From: JAEYZM01 sp943372195 | GTDB taxonomy: Bacteria; Bacteroidota; Bacteroidia; Sphingobacteriales; Sphingobacteriaceae | DNA: 64,000 bases | Reading direction: 5' to 3' | Assembly: GCA_943372195.1 (NCBI GenBank) | Contig: CALRXS010000003.1 | Location: forward strand, 128,408-192,407 | Shown here: one piece after another, positions 33,487-42,312 of the stretch | Position numbering within the stretch: position 1 is the stretch's first letter | Layout of the letters: each line of letters begins with the position of its first letter | The notes under the pieces: model-generated | Seen by the model: only the letters and a program-made list of their open reading frames with translations | Databases searched by the model: none | Told to the model about the DNA's origin: nothing | Made by a program: the position numbers and the translations under genes

Positions 33487-33501
33487 TGCCAATTCTTGGC
33501 A
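33487..33501. promoter_or_regulatory. Palindrome TGCCAA-N3-TTGGCA upstream of the 127-residue gene
   Basis: A perfect 6+6 inverted repeat with a 3-base centre lies 37 bases before the ATG at 33538 and just upstream of a TACACTTG box (33513-33520), so it would overlap the polymerase site. The same 15-bp design recurs at 34248-34262. Confidence 0.45.
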
Positions 33502-33537
33502 GTGATTAGTATTACACTTGTATAAACACTTTACGTT

Positions 33538-33921
33538 ATGGCACTCAAACAAGAATTAATCATTAAGCAATTAGATCATTTATGGCGCGAGCACCCAGCT
33601 TGGAGCTTCGGTAAATTAGCTTCGGTATTAATGGGCTTAAATGATATCGATCATCGATTGATGCATATTACCGACGAAGATTTATTCAAGCGCATGGTAG
33701 CCTTGAATCGAAATGCAGAATTATATAGAATCAAAAAACTTCCCATACAATTTCATGCACAAGTAAATGATATATTAATTCGGATGTCAGAGTTAATCAT
33801 CGATCTCAGGACCTTTAATCATGAACAGCATAATGCAGATTCATTCGAAAAGTTATTGGCTTACGCATTGTTGGTAGATGAATTGAAGTATATGAAGGAG
33901 CATTTGGAGGGGGTGGTGTAA
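33538..33921 (+). CDS. Hypothetical helical protein, 127 residues
   Basis: The N-terminal 50 residues (LDHLWREHPAWSFGKLASVL, then DIDHRLMHITDEDLF) resemble the pattern of small phage- and accessory-type proteins with LWxxxPxxRFGQLLxNL. I cannot name the family with certainty. The rest is amphipathic helix without signal or membrane segments. It converges with the ExoX-like gene, four bases apart. The pair is bounded by two TGCCAA-N3-TTGGCA palindromes and lies next to the toxin fossil, so this is a small accessory island. Confidence 0.6.
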   Translation: MALKQELIIKQLDHLWREHPAWSFGKLASVLMGLNDIDHRLMHITDEDLFKRMVALNRNAELYRIKKLPIQFHAQVNDILIRMSELIIDLRTFNHEQHNADSFEKLLAYALLVDELKYMKEHLEGVV

Positions 33922-33925
33922 GGAA

Positions 33926-34204
33926 TTATACCCAATTACCCCTCGCAAATAAATTCAACTGAAAATTATTAGCTCTTTCGCCCCAATATTTCTTTTGTGC
34001 ATTCACTTTAACAAGCACATCTGAAAATTCAATGATCGATTTTCTTCTGTTCAATTTATTCATTAATTCTTCAGATAATACGAAGTCGTTCATCGATTGA
34101 ACGCACCATTGAATATAATCTGGATTACTCTTCATGATTAATCCTAAAGTCTTACCCTTGTAACGACCTTTTTCAAATTTCTGTTGTAATGATGTATAAA
34201 CCAT
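33926..34204 (-). CDS. ExoX-like C-terminal domain protein, 92 residues
   Basis: The core GRYKGKTLGLIMKSNPDYIQ followed by WCVQ matches the domain found at the C-terminus of some exonuclease X-like and DNA-processing proteins (consensus FGKxKGKTxxxIxxxDPxYIxW). No nuclease domain (DnaQ fold) is attached, so it is a stand-alone domain and catalysis is unlikely. It may bind DNA or be a fragment of a once larger gene. It starts at ATG 34204 and converges with the 127-residue gene. Confidence 0.6.
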   Translation of the reverse strand: MVYTSLQQKFEKGRYKGKTLGLIMKSNPDYIQWCVQSMNDFVLSEELMNKLNRRKSIIEFSDVLVKVNAQKKYWGERANNFQLNLFARGNWV

Positions 34205-34240
34205 AGCAGTATTATTTAATTTATAATACTAAACTAGGGT

Positions 34241-34269
34241 TAGAGACTGCCAAATTTTGGCAGTCTCTA
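34241..34269. promoter_or_regulatory. 29-bp palindrome with TGCCAA-N3-TTGGCA core
   Basis: Bases 34241-34254 are perfectly complementary to 34256-34269 around one central T. The core at 34248-34262 has the same TGCCAA-N3-TTGGCA design as 33487-33501. It lies upstream of the ExoX-like gene start and 45 bases after the stop of the giant gene. Lacking a T run in either direction, it is an operator candidate or a weak terminator. Confidence 0.55.
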
Positions 34270-34313
34270 ATTATTTCAGCTAAATAATTATTTATTATTT
34301 ATTATTTATAGCA

Positions 34314-37300
34314 TCATTTAACGATGATTTTTTTATTGTAATGTTTTTTGTTGGTTTTAATTTTTAATATATAGACATTTGAAACTATTGGAGTTTTTAA
34401 TAGATACTTATATTCTAAACTATTAAAATGAATTTTTTCAATTTCATTTCCCATTAAATCATAAACTAAAATTTCAGTTAGCCTTTCATTTTTGGTATCA
34501 ATCCAAACGTAACCATCTGAGCTTGGATTTGGGTAAATACTCAGTTGGTCAATTAATGTGTTTGCTATACCTACAACTCCAAATTTTGTGTTTGCTGCTG
34601 CAGTTAAGAACTTACTCGTTAAGTAATTTGGAGGGCCAATCGAATCTTCATTGAATTCAAATACAGCAAAATGATAAGTTGTACTATCTTTTAATCCGTT
34701 AACATATACTGTGTCATCTTTACCAATGTAAATTACATAATTACCTGTATCTAATTCTTCTCCTAATAAATAGGTTGTATCTGCAATGTAGTTTTTGCCA
34801 TCATATGGTATTCTACTTACGACATTGCTTTCTTTAATCATTACAATTCGCTGACTTCCGTTACCTTTTTTGAATGTAAATCTCATCTCATTTTTATTGA
34901 TTGTAAGAAATTTAAATTCAGTAGATGGTGTATCAGGTTCTATTGGTAAATTACTTCCTATGTTAAAAGTATTTTCTCGATAGTTCGTAGTAAGGTTTGT
35001 ACCGTTATATTCTATTACAGTGAGATAATAAGCTCTTTCAGGATCTAAACCTTGCATATTGAAATTATTTCCATTTCCAATATATACAACATAGTTATTT
35101 TCTCCCAAATTACTTCCAATGCCATATGTATTATTGGCAATATAATTACTTATACCATCCAATGGTACTTTAGAAATAGTACTGTCTTTTCTTGCTATAA
35201 TAATTCTATTAGTTCCATTCCCATTTGTCCAGGTTACATTAGAACTACCATTCAGAAAAGCAGATAATTTTATATTGTTTGCACTTATTGTAGGTTCAGG
35301 ATGTAATGTTGTTCTACTACTAATTGTAATTTGGTTTAATAAATAACTATTTGAGCAATCGTTCCCTGTTAAATTATTGCCATTATATTCTATAATATTA
35401 AAATGATAGGTTGTATTTGGCGTCAAACCACTTATTAAAACAGAATTGCCGGTGTCAGAATAAATCACGTAATTATTATCACCTAAATCTTGTCCTGTAC
35501 CAAAATTAGTATTACTTGTATAATGTGTTCCATTTACTAAAGTTTTATTTACAGCTAATAAACTTCTTGCAATTATGATTCTTCTTTTACCATTCCCTTG
35601 TTGGAAATTAATACGCATTGAATTTTCTGTAACATTGCTAAAGCTTACATTACTGCTTGCAATACTAGGTTTCAGAGCAATACTCATTCTGCTAATACTA
35701 TATGCATTGTTAATTAAATAATTATTTGCAGCAGGAGTAGATCCATTATATTCATATACTTTGAAAAAATATTTTCTTTCTGGTAAAATATTGTTAATGT
35801 TAAATTCAGCAGTAGTGTCATTCAAAATAATTTTCTGATTATTTGGAAGAGTATTATTTAAATACGCAAATGTATCAGTAGGTGTAAATATTATATTTGA
35901 ATCTACTCGAGATATTACTAGCCTTCTTTTCCCGTTACCTACACTGATTTTTCCAATCATATTATTATTAAGTGGGTTAGGAGATTCTTCAAAACTGAAT
36001 TCAATACCTGTTGCATTAGAAGTAGGTTCTTTTGCAATTGTAGTATGTATAAATTTCGGAACGTTTCTATTTAAATAATTTTCAGCCCCTAAAAATCCAT
36101 TAAATGTAATTACTTCTATCTTATAAATACTGTCACTCTCCATATTTGAAATTGTGACATTGTTTGATTCGCCGATATAAACAGATCTTCCATTATGATA
36201 TCCTCCTGCTTGCTTTATGTCTGCATTTGCAAAATAAGAAAATGTGTCAAAAGCAGTATCTACAGAGTTTCTTGGCGATGCAACAACTAATGAGTACTGT
36301 CCATTACCTTTTGTCCAGTTTACATTCATTGAATTCGTTGTTATATTCGTTACAGTTAAATTACTAGCTTGTATTGTGGGTTCAGGGAATAAAGCCCAAG
36401 TTTGCCCGGAAGTGTAATTAGGATTGTAATGATATTGCTGGCTAGTGTTGCCATTGTATTCAAAAACATATACATAGTATCTAACATTTTGCTTTAAATT
36501 AGTTAAAGTGAAAGTAGAATCTTGCAAGCCAGATTCTGGATATCTATTAAACACTATAAAGCAACTATCTCCTAAGTTATTGGAAAGTCTACCATTACTT
36601 TCAGGTATCGTGGTTCCGAAAATATTAAATGCATGATATGATTTACCGTTCTCTGGGAATTTAGCAAAAAAGTTATTGGGCTTTACAACTACTAATTGAC
36701 CGCTACCATTACCGCCATTGATTTTAATAGTTCTAGAGTTAGATGTGGCATTTGTAAATGTAAAGCTTTGTGCAATTACTGATGGCATTACTGCAAGTGT
36801 TGTTCCTGTTGTATTTGCTGCTGTTTTTAAATAATGAGCATGTTTTGGAGCTATACTATCGTTATAATCATAAATATAAATTCTGTAAAATGTTGCAGGG
36901 TTTAAGTTGTTGATGTTAATAGAAGTATCAGCGCCTGTATAAATCACATAAACATTTGGTTTATATAATTGGCCTAGACCATAATTTAAATTCCCTGTGT
37001 AATTAATTGTATCTAATGGCAATCCTGGATTTAATTGCAAATCGCTTGTCATCAAAATCAAACGTTTTTGACCATTACCTTTTGTGAAGCTTAAGTTGAG
37101 GCTATTACTCTGTTTGTTTGTGATTCTTAAATTAGAGCTAAAAACAGTTGGTGCAATAACTAAAGTTGCATTTGATCTTGCTAAAAAATTGCTAGTATAG
37201 TAATTAATTGTTTGTGTATTTGCAGTATTATAGTTGTATTCAAAAACTGCAAAGTAGTATTTGTTACCTGGCTCAAGTCCGTACAAGTTATTAGTAGGAG

Positions 37301-40300
37301 AGATACCTGTACCTCTATATACAACATAATTGCCATTACCTAAATGATCACCTTGTCCGAATGTACTATTAGCAATATATTCAGTCGCATCTTTTGGTAA
37401 TCTATCAACAGGAGATCCTTTTTTTACGACAACAATTCTATAATTTCCATTTCCATTTCCGAAAATATAATCAAAACCTATGGCTGTTCTATTTTTGAAA
37501 TAAATTTCATTACCAATTTGTGTAGGTTCTATATTCAAAGTATATCGAAATAAATTTACAGCATTACCATTTCGGTAATTACTATACCCTCTTAGACTGC
37601 TGTCATTGAATGATGATATTTGGAAATAATACTGAGTGTTTGGCTGTAAATTGAGTAGTGTAAAAGTACTTCCAGTATCAGCATAAACAACATAATTATT
37701 TGTCATATATGCTTGTCCTTGTCCGAATTGTGGATTGGCAATGTATGTTGTTGTATCAATAGCATTGTAATTTACCAATTGATTTGCTCGTACAATCACT
37801 AAGGTTTTCTTTCCATTCCCTTTTGTCCATTTTAATGTAAGACTATTAGTAGTTGAACTTGTGAATTGAACATTGCTTGGCTGAACTGTTGGTTCAGGCA
37901 TTAAAGTGCTCACAGTATCAGACAATACATTAGTTATTAAATAATTTTCAGTGCCTTCTTCTGATTTATTATATTCATAAACACTGATAATATATTGACC
38001 AATTCCAGATTGTGAAATATCTAAATAACCGAAATTTCCAAATGTATTTGAGATGACATAATTCCCTTGTGAAATTAATGTAAATCCATTACCGAAAATT
38101 GGATCTCCCGTTATAGAATAAGTATTACCATCGGCTGGTAATATATTATTAGAAGAAATTTTTCTTGCAACAATTAATCTGTGTGTTCCATTACCTTTCG
38201 TAAAACTATAGTCTACTCTCGTCGTAGTTCTTCCTGTTATTATAAAATTACTTGCATTTAAAGTAGGTTCAGAAGCAAGAGGTTTAAAGTTTACGTAAGC
38301 TGCAGTTGTAGTTAAATAATTTACGTCAGCAATTCCTGTTGAATCATTGTATTCATAAATACTAAAAACATAAGAGTTCGTTTGTAGTAAATTATTTACA
38401 GTAACACTAGAGCCAGTGCCATTAAAAACAACAAAGTTGCCAGTTCCAATTTGAGACCCTGAACCAAAATTTGCATTAGCAGTATATCGAATGGTATCGC
38501 TCGGTGCTGCTGGAATTGAAGTTGATACTCTACCTAATACAATTCTTTTTTTTCCATTTCCATTAACCCAATTGATGGTTGCTGATGTTGTGCCTCTAAT
38601 AATTGTTGCATTAGATGCAGCAATAGTTGGTTCAGCAATTACCGAATAAGTTTTTCGAACTGTAGAATCAGGTGAATAATTTATTGAACCAGGGTAAGTA
38701 ATATTATATTCAAAGCTTGCAAAATAATAATCATTTCCAGGTTCTAAATTGGTCACCGTTACAATATTGTTATTGCCAGCATAAACGACATGGTTTTGGT
38801 TGCCAACCTCAGTAAGTACTGAGCCAAAAATTGAATTTGCATTGTAATCAACTCCATCTTTAGGTCTAAATGTTGGTGGTGAGCTTTTCCTTGCGATTAA
38901 TATTCTTCCTACTCCATTCCCAGGTGTAGTAATCACATCTACTGTTGTGGGTGTTCTTCGGAAAAATCTGATATTACTTGCCTTGACAGTTGGTTGAGAA
39001 TTGGTGATAGTTGAAAAAGTTCTAAATGTATTTAAATTGTTTTTAAAATTATTGAATCTAGTGTTTGAGCTATCGTTGTATTCAAAAATTTTACAAGTAT
39101 ATGCTGTATTAGGTAGTAAGTTTGTTATCATCACTGAACTACCATTTCCATCATACACTATATAATTGCCTGTGTTATAATTAGTCGATAATCCAAATCG
39201 ATTATTAACATTAGCGGATGTGTAATTAGTAGAGTCAATTGGTATAAAAGTAGGATTTAGATTACCCTGTTTCACAACAACAATTCTTCTCTTTCCATTA
39301 CCTTTTGTCCAATTTAAATAAATAGTATCGTTAACATTTACAACATTTATATTACTAGCGTCTACTGTTGGTTCATTGGTTAAAATTCTTAACCTACCAA
39401 TATTATTGATTGCTCCACCACCTTCTGATGAACTCCCGATACCATTGAAATACAATTCTGATTTATATTCATAAGCAGCACTAAATAATCCGTTGGCATC
39501 ATAATTACCTGAAGTTCTTATATAATTTGAGCCATTCCATAGCGCTAAATTTTGAGCGCCACCACCAGTAATGGTTATACCGAATTTACCGACTAGACAT
39601 AAATTGGATTTAAAAAACGCAAGTTTATTTACAGTTGTACCAACTATGTTTACCAATCCATTTCCCACTATACCCCAATTTGTGCCATTCCATTTTGATA
39701 ATCCAAGAATAGAATTTCCACCCGCAGTTGTAAAACTACCTCCTGCATATAATTCGCTATTATAAGTTATGATAGTATTAACATCAGCATTCATACCTGT
39801 ACCTATCGCAGACCAAGTTGTTCCACTCCATTTTGCAATTCTATTAGCTGTGATTCCACCAGCAGTAGTAAATGATCCAGCAGCGATAATTTCATTATTG
39901 AAATTTGTAATTGCTAACCCTGTATTATTTAATCCAGTACCAAGAGCAGACCAAGTACTTCCATTTAATCTTGCGATTCTATTTGCACTTATACCATTCG
40001 CTATTGTAAATGAACCAGTGACATATAATTGACTATTGAATACATGTAAAGCTTTTCCTTCTGCATTTAGTCCTGTGCCGATTGCAGACCACGTAACACC
40101 ATTGAATTTTGCAATTCTATTAGCAGTTATTCCATTAATGCTTGTGAAATCTCCAGTCACATATAGCTCGCTATTGTAAACTACAACATCGTTTATAACA
40201 CCATTACATGCTGTCGAGGGAGATGTCCAAGTTTTATCATTCCATCTAGCAATATTTTGCACACTTACTCCACCTGCATTGGTAAAAGCTCCAACAACAT

Positions 40301-40451
40301 ATAGTTGGCCGTTAAATTCTGTCATGCCCATGACATAATTATTATTGATACCAGAACCAACTCCAAATACAGCAAATGAACTATTTGGTTGTGAAAAAGA
40401 ATTAAAATATGTGAAAAAGAATAATGAAATAAATAAGAATATACTTTTCAT
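34314..40451 (-). CDS. Giant T9SS surface protein: 7-bladed propeller plus 13 FnIII-like repeats
   Basis: 2045 residues. Signal peptide MKSIFLFISLFFFTYFNSFSQ. Residues about 22-355 form seven blades of about 45 residues with the pattern LYVTGxFTxAxGxxANRIAKxNGxTW, a likely beta-propeller. Thirteen repeats of about 118-125 residues follow, each starting near EPTxxASN and carrying KGNGxxRxxxAR, a Y-N-A-N-x-x-F-G turn, NYVVYxG, and a closing strand like LxPNTxYYFxxxEYN, an FnIII-like fold. The C-terminus is a T9SS type A domain (LSIYPNPSSDGYVWIDT, ILVYDLMGNEIEKI, ILKIKTNKKHYNKKIIVK). I infer an exported adhesin or matrix protein. No enzyme domain is visible. Confidence 0.88.
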   Translation of the reverse strand: MKSIFLFISLFFFTYFNSFSQPNSSFAVFGVGSGINNNYVMGMTEFNGQLYVVGAFTNAGGVSVQNIARWNDKTWTSPSTACNGVINDVVVYNSELYVTGDFTSINGITANRIAKFNGVTWSAIGTGLNAEGKALHVFNSQLYVTGSFTIANGISANRIARLNGSTWSALGTGLNNTGLAITNFNNEIIAAGSFTTAGGITANRIAKWSGTTWSAIGTGMNADVNTIITYNSELYAGGSFTTAGGNSILGLSKWNGTNWGIVGNGLVNIVGTTVNKLAFFKSNLCLVGKFGITITGGGAQNLALWNGSNYIRTSGNYDANGLFSAAYEYKSELYFNGIGSSSEGGGAINNIGRLRILTNEPTVDASNINVVNVNDTIYLNWTKGNGKRRIVVVKQGNLNPTFIPIDSTNYTSANVNNRFGLSTNYNTGNYIVYDGNGSSVMITNLLPNTAYTCKIFEYNDSSNTRFNNFKNNLNTFRTFSTITNSQPTVKASNIRFFRRTPTTVDVITTPGNGVGRILIARKSSPPTFRPKDGVDYNANSIFGSVLTEVGNQNHVVYAGNNNIVTVTNLEPGNDYYFASFEYNITYPGSINYSPDSTVRKTYSVIAEPTIAASNATIIRGTTSATINWVNGNGKKRIVLGRVSTSIPAAPSDTIRYTANANFGSGSQIGTGNFVVFNGTGSSVTVNNLLQTNSYVFSIYEYNDSTGIADVNYLTTTAAYVNFKPLASEPTLNASNFIITGRTTTRVDYSFTKGNGTHRLIVARKISSNNILPADGNTYSITGDPIFGNGFTLISQGNYVISNTFGNFGYLDISQSGIGQYIISVYEYNKSEEGTENYLITNVLSDTVSTLMPEPTVQPSNVQFTSSTTNSLTLKWTKGNGKKTLVIVRANQLVNYNAIDTTTYIANPQFGQGQAYMTNNYVVYADTGSTFTLLNLQPNTQYYFQISSFNDSSLRGYSNYRNGNAVNLFRYTLNIEPTQIGNEIYFKNRTAIGFDYIFGNGNGNYRIVVVKKGSPVDRLPKDATEYIANSTFGQGDHLGNGNYVVYRGTGISPTNNLYGLEPGNKYYFAVFEYNYNTANTQTINYYTSNFLARSNATLVIAPTVFSSNLRITNKQSNSLNLSFTKGNGQKRLILMTSDLQLNPGLPLDTINYTGNLNYGLGQLYKPNVYVIYTGADTSININNLNPATFYRIYIYDYNDSIAPKHAHYLKTAANTTGTTLAVMPSVIAQSFTFTNATSNSRTIKINGGNGSGQLVVVKPNNFFAKFPENGKSYHAFNIFGTTIPESNGRLSNNLGDSCFIVFNRYPESGLQDSTFTLTNLKQNVRYYVYVFEYNGNTSQQYHYNPNYTSGQTWALFPEPTIQASNLTVTNITTNSMNVNWTKGNGQYSLVVASPRNSVDTAFDTFSYFANADIKQAGGYHNGRSVYIGESNNVTISNMESDSIYKIEVITFNGFLGAENYLNRNVPKFIHTTIAKEPTSNATGIEFSFEESPNPLNNNMIGKISVGNGKRRLVISRVDSNIIFTPTDTFAYLNNTLPNNQKIILNDTTAEFNINNILPERKYFFKVYEYNGSTPAANNYLINNAYSISRMSIALKPSIASSNVSFSNVTENSMRINFQQGNGKRRIIIARSLLAVNKTLVNGTHYTSNTNFGTGQDLGDNNYVIYSDTGNSVLISGLTPNTTYHFNIIEYNGNNLTGNDCSNSYLLNQITISSRTTLHPEPTISANNIKLSAFLNGSSNVTWTNGNGTNRIIIARKDSTISKVPLDGISNYIANNTYGIGSNLGENNYVVYIGNGNNFNMQGLDPERAYYLTVIEYNGTNLTTNYRENTFNIGSNLPIEPDTPSTEFKFLTINKNEMRFTFKKGNGSQRIVMIKESNVVSRIPYDGKNYIADTTYLLGEELDTGNYVIYIGKDDTVYVNGLKDSTTYHFAVFEFNEDSIGPPNYLTSKFLTAAANTKFGVVGIANTLIDQLSIYPNPSSDGYVWIDTKNERLTEILVYDLMGNEIEKIHFNSLEYKYLLKTPIVSNVYILKIKTNKKHYNKKIIVK

Positions 40452-40468
40452 ATTTGAGCGAATTTGTA

Positions 40469-40476
40469 CAAATATA
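40469..40476 (-). promoter_or_regulatory. -7 promoter box of the giant T9SS gene
   Basis: On the minus strand the sequence is TATATTTG, a perfect TANNTTTG box, 17 bases before the ATG at 40451. No clear TTTG is found at the -33 position. Confidence 0.55.
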
Positions 40477-40521
40477 AATCATATTATTTTTATTTAAATA
40501 CTTATAAATGAGTATTTATTA

Positions 40522-40537
40522 TAAGTTACGTAACTTA
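40522..40537. promoter_or_regulatory. Perfect 16-bp palindrome at the end of the WYL gene
   Basis: TAAGTTACGTAACTTA overlaps the stop codon of the WYL regulator and lies about 45 bases upstream of the -7 box of the giant gene. It could be an operator, possibly of the WYL protein itself. It lacks a T run and so is not a terminator. Confidence 0.45.
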
Positions 40538-41605
40538 ATATGTGATTTTGCTTTCGATAAGTCTATTAATTATTCTCTCTCTCAAATGCTCTGGTTTAGT
40601 CACTCTTAATTCTCGAGAATGCTTAAACAAATAATTCTCTAATTCTGTATCTATCTCTATATCTATGCTAAACTTCAAATACCTTTTTTTCTCATCTTTT
40701 TTGATGATCTGTTGAGTGTGGTGTATCGGATATTTTAAAATATAATCATATATCCAGTTTTCATCAGTAGTTTCTATTTGCACCTTTTCTACTTTTGGTG
40801 AGTTGTTTTGTGAGAGGTTATTTCGGATGATGCCAAACACATGATTAAAGTAATCATGTGGATTGAATGATTTGTTGATTTTGATTTTCGGATTTAATTC
40901 TGATAGTTCTATGTTCTCGATTCTGTCAAGCGCATAGACAATTAAATCGTTTAAGTTTGCTAAATAAAAATTTTGATCTTTCTTTATAGGAAGTGCAAGT
41001 AAATACCAGCCAGTATACCATCCACTGTTATACTCCTTAATTAATACAGGTAAACAATGATGAGATTTATAGCTACCATCTAGTTTGCGGTAATTTATTT
41101 TTATGCACTCTCTGTTTTGAATATGCTTAATTAAAGTATCGAAATTCTCTTGACCTTTTCGTTCGCCTTCTTTTATTAATGCAACCGGACTCCAGTGAAT
41201 TAAGTCGTTACCTTTTTCATATTCTTGTTCTATCGCTAAGGCTTTTATTTTTTCATAAATCCCTAAACTCTCTGAACCCATAAATAGATGTTTCAGATTT
41301 TTCATTTGATCTAATACATCCGCCAAACTCTTTATCTCTTGTTTACTAAAGTCAGAAAATGCTGTATAGCCTTCTTTGTATTGATATCCTTTTTTTGTTC
41401 TATTGAAAAATAATAGTTCATCTGTTTCTTTAGGGTAACGCTCTTGAAGTTTAGTTTTTAAATCACTGATGTCTCTTAGAAATTGACGCTCTGATAATTC
41501 ATCAGAACCTTCATTTAATAGTATTTTATTAATACTATCACGATTCGGAAATTTCTTCTCTCTTAATAATCGGTCTATTAAATAATGACGTTCGTGTGAT
41601 TTCAT
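40535..41605 (-). CDS. WYL-domain transcriptional regulator
   Basis: 356 residues. The N-terminal 75 residues form a helix-turn-helix region (HYLIDRLLREKKFPNRDSIN, LSERQFLRDISDLKTKL) of the YafY/DeoR-like type. A WYL domain follows at about 165-245, with IKINYRKLDGSYKSHHCLPV, the GWYTGWYLLAL motif and VYALDRIENIEL. WYL regulators sense nucleic acid or nucleotide ligands in several systems. It is the third gene of a tight unit behind an outer-membrane barrel (7-base gap) and a T9SS protein, and the giant T9SS gene comes next. This makes control of surface proteins likely, which is inference. Confidence 0.85.
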   Translation of the reverse strand: MKSHERHYLIDRLLREKKFPNRDSINKILLNEGSDELSERQFLRDISDLKTKLQERYPKETDELLFFNRTKKGYQYKEGYTAFSDFSKQEIKSLADVLDQMKNLKHLFMGSESLGIYEKIKALAIEQEYEKGNDLIHWSPVALIKEGERKGQENFDTLIKHIQNRECIKINYRKLDGSYKSHHCLPVLIKEYNSGWYTGWYLLALPIKKDQNFYLANLNDLIVYALDRIENIELSELNPKIKINKSFNPHDYFNHVFGIIRNNLSQNNSPKVEKVQIETTDENWIYDYILKYPIHHTQQIIKKDEKKRYLKFSIDIEIDTELENYLFKHSRELRVTKPEHLRERIINRLIESKITY

Positions 41606-41612
41606 TTTTATA

Positions 41613-42308
41613 TTACCTCCAATAAATACTCGTGCTTATACCTGCTTCCCAAAAATGATTATTTAATTTACTTTCTTCTGTAAATACATTTAATGCACTT
41701 CTTTTAACATTCAACTCTATTTGTGAACTGATGTTTTTATATACTTTAAAACTTACTCCATAGCCAATTAGAAATAAAGCATTGATCCTGTTTAGTTTGT
41801 TCTCAGGATAAAAATATGCGTATACATCTTTATCATCTGAATAGGTTGTTTTTGTAACTTTGTATTGTATGTTGAATGTTGGAACAATTCCGGCACTTAC
41901 AAAATGATTTAATTTTTTATCTACTCTGAAATTTCTGAATAGCTTCAAAGGCAAGTCAATGAATTCATACTTTTCAGAGAAATTTGTATGCGTAGGGAAA
42001 GAGGGATCAATAGAAGGGAAATTACTATAGTCTATTTTTTTCTTCGATGTTTCATTGCCCCTAAAAGAATACATCCAGCCAAATTCTAAACTCCATTTAT
42101 TGTTTAACGCAAAATTGCCATTAAAGCCGAATCCGATTTGATGACTGGGTCTTAGTCGTTCGCCACTTAGTAAATGTAAATTTTCTAATCTGCTATAATT
42201 ATTGCTGAGTACAATTCCAATTTTACTTCTAGTTTCTTGCGACTTTGCTAAGTTTGAAAACAAAATGAAAAAAGCCAATATGCAAAGCCTATAAGTATTA
42301 TGAAACAT
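41613..42308 (-). CDS. Outer-membrane beta-barrel protein (OMP_b-brl/PorT-like)
   Basis: 231 residues. Signal peptide LCILAFFILFSNLAKSQ. The mature part shows alternating strands of a small 8-stranded barrel (HQIGFGFNGNFALNNKWSLE, FGWMYSFRGNE, LSSQIELNVKRSA-like strands), and ends WEAGISTSIYWR, an outer-membrane C-terminal signal. Families of this kind include T9SS accessory proteins and structural barrels. It lies four bases after the 1508-residue protein and seven before the WYL gene, so the three are cotranscribed. Confidence 0.75.
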   Translation of the reverse strand: MFHNTYRLCILAFFILFSNLAKSQETRSKIGIVLSNNYSRLENLHLLSGERLRPSHQIGFGFNGNFALNNKWSLEFGWMYSFRGNETSKKKIDYSNFPSIDPSFPTHTNFSEKYEFIDLPLKLFRNFRVDKKLNHFVSAGIVPTFNIQYKVTKTTYSDDKDVYAYFYPENKLNRINALFLIGYGVSFKVYKNISSQIELNVKRSALNVFTEESKLNNHFWEAGISTSIYWR

Positions 42309-42312
42309 GTTT

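Noticed and set aside
39571..40032. Plus-strand ORFs with repeated PxADQVxPxxxAI patterns
   Set aside because: They are the complement of the propeller repeats of the giant T9SS gene, which accounts for their repetitiveness.
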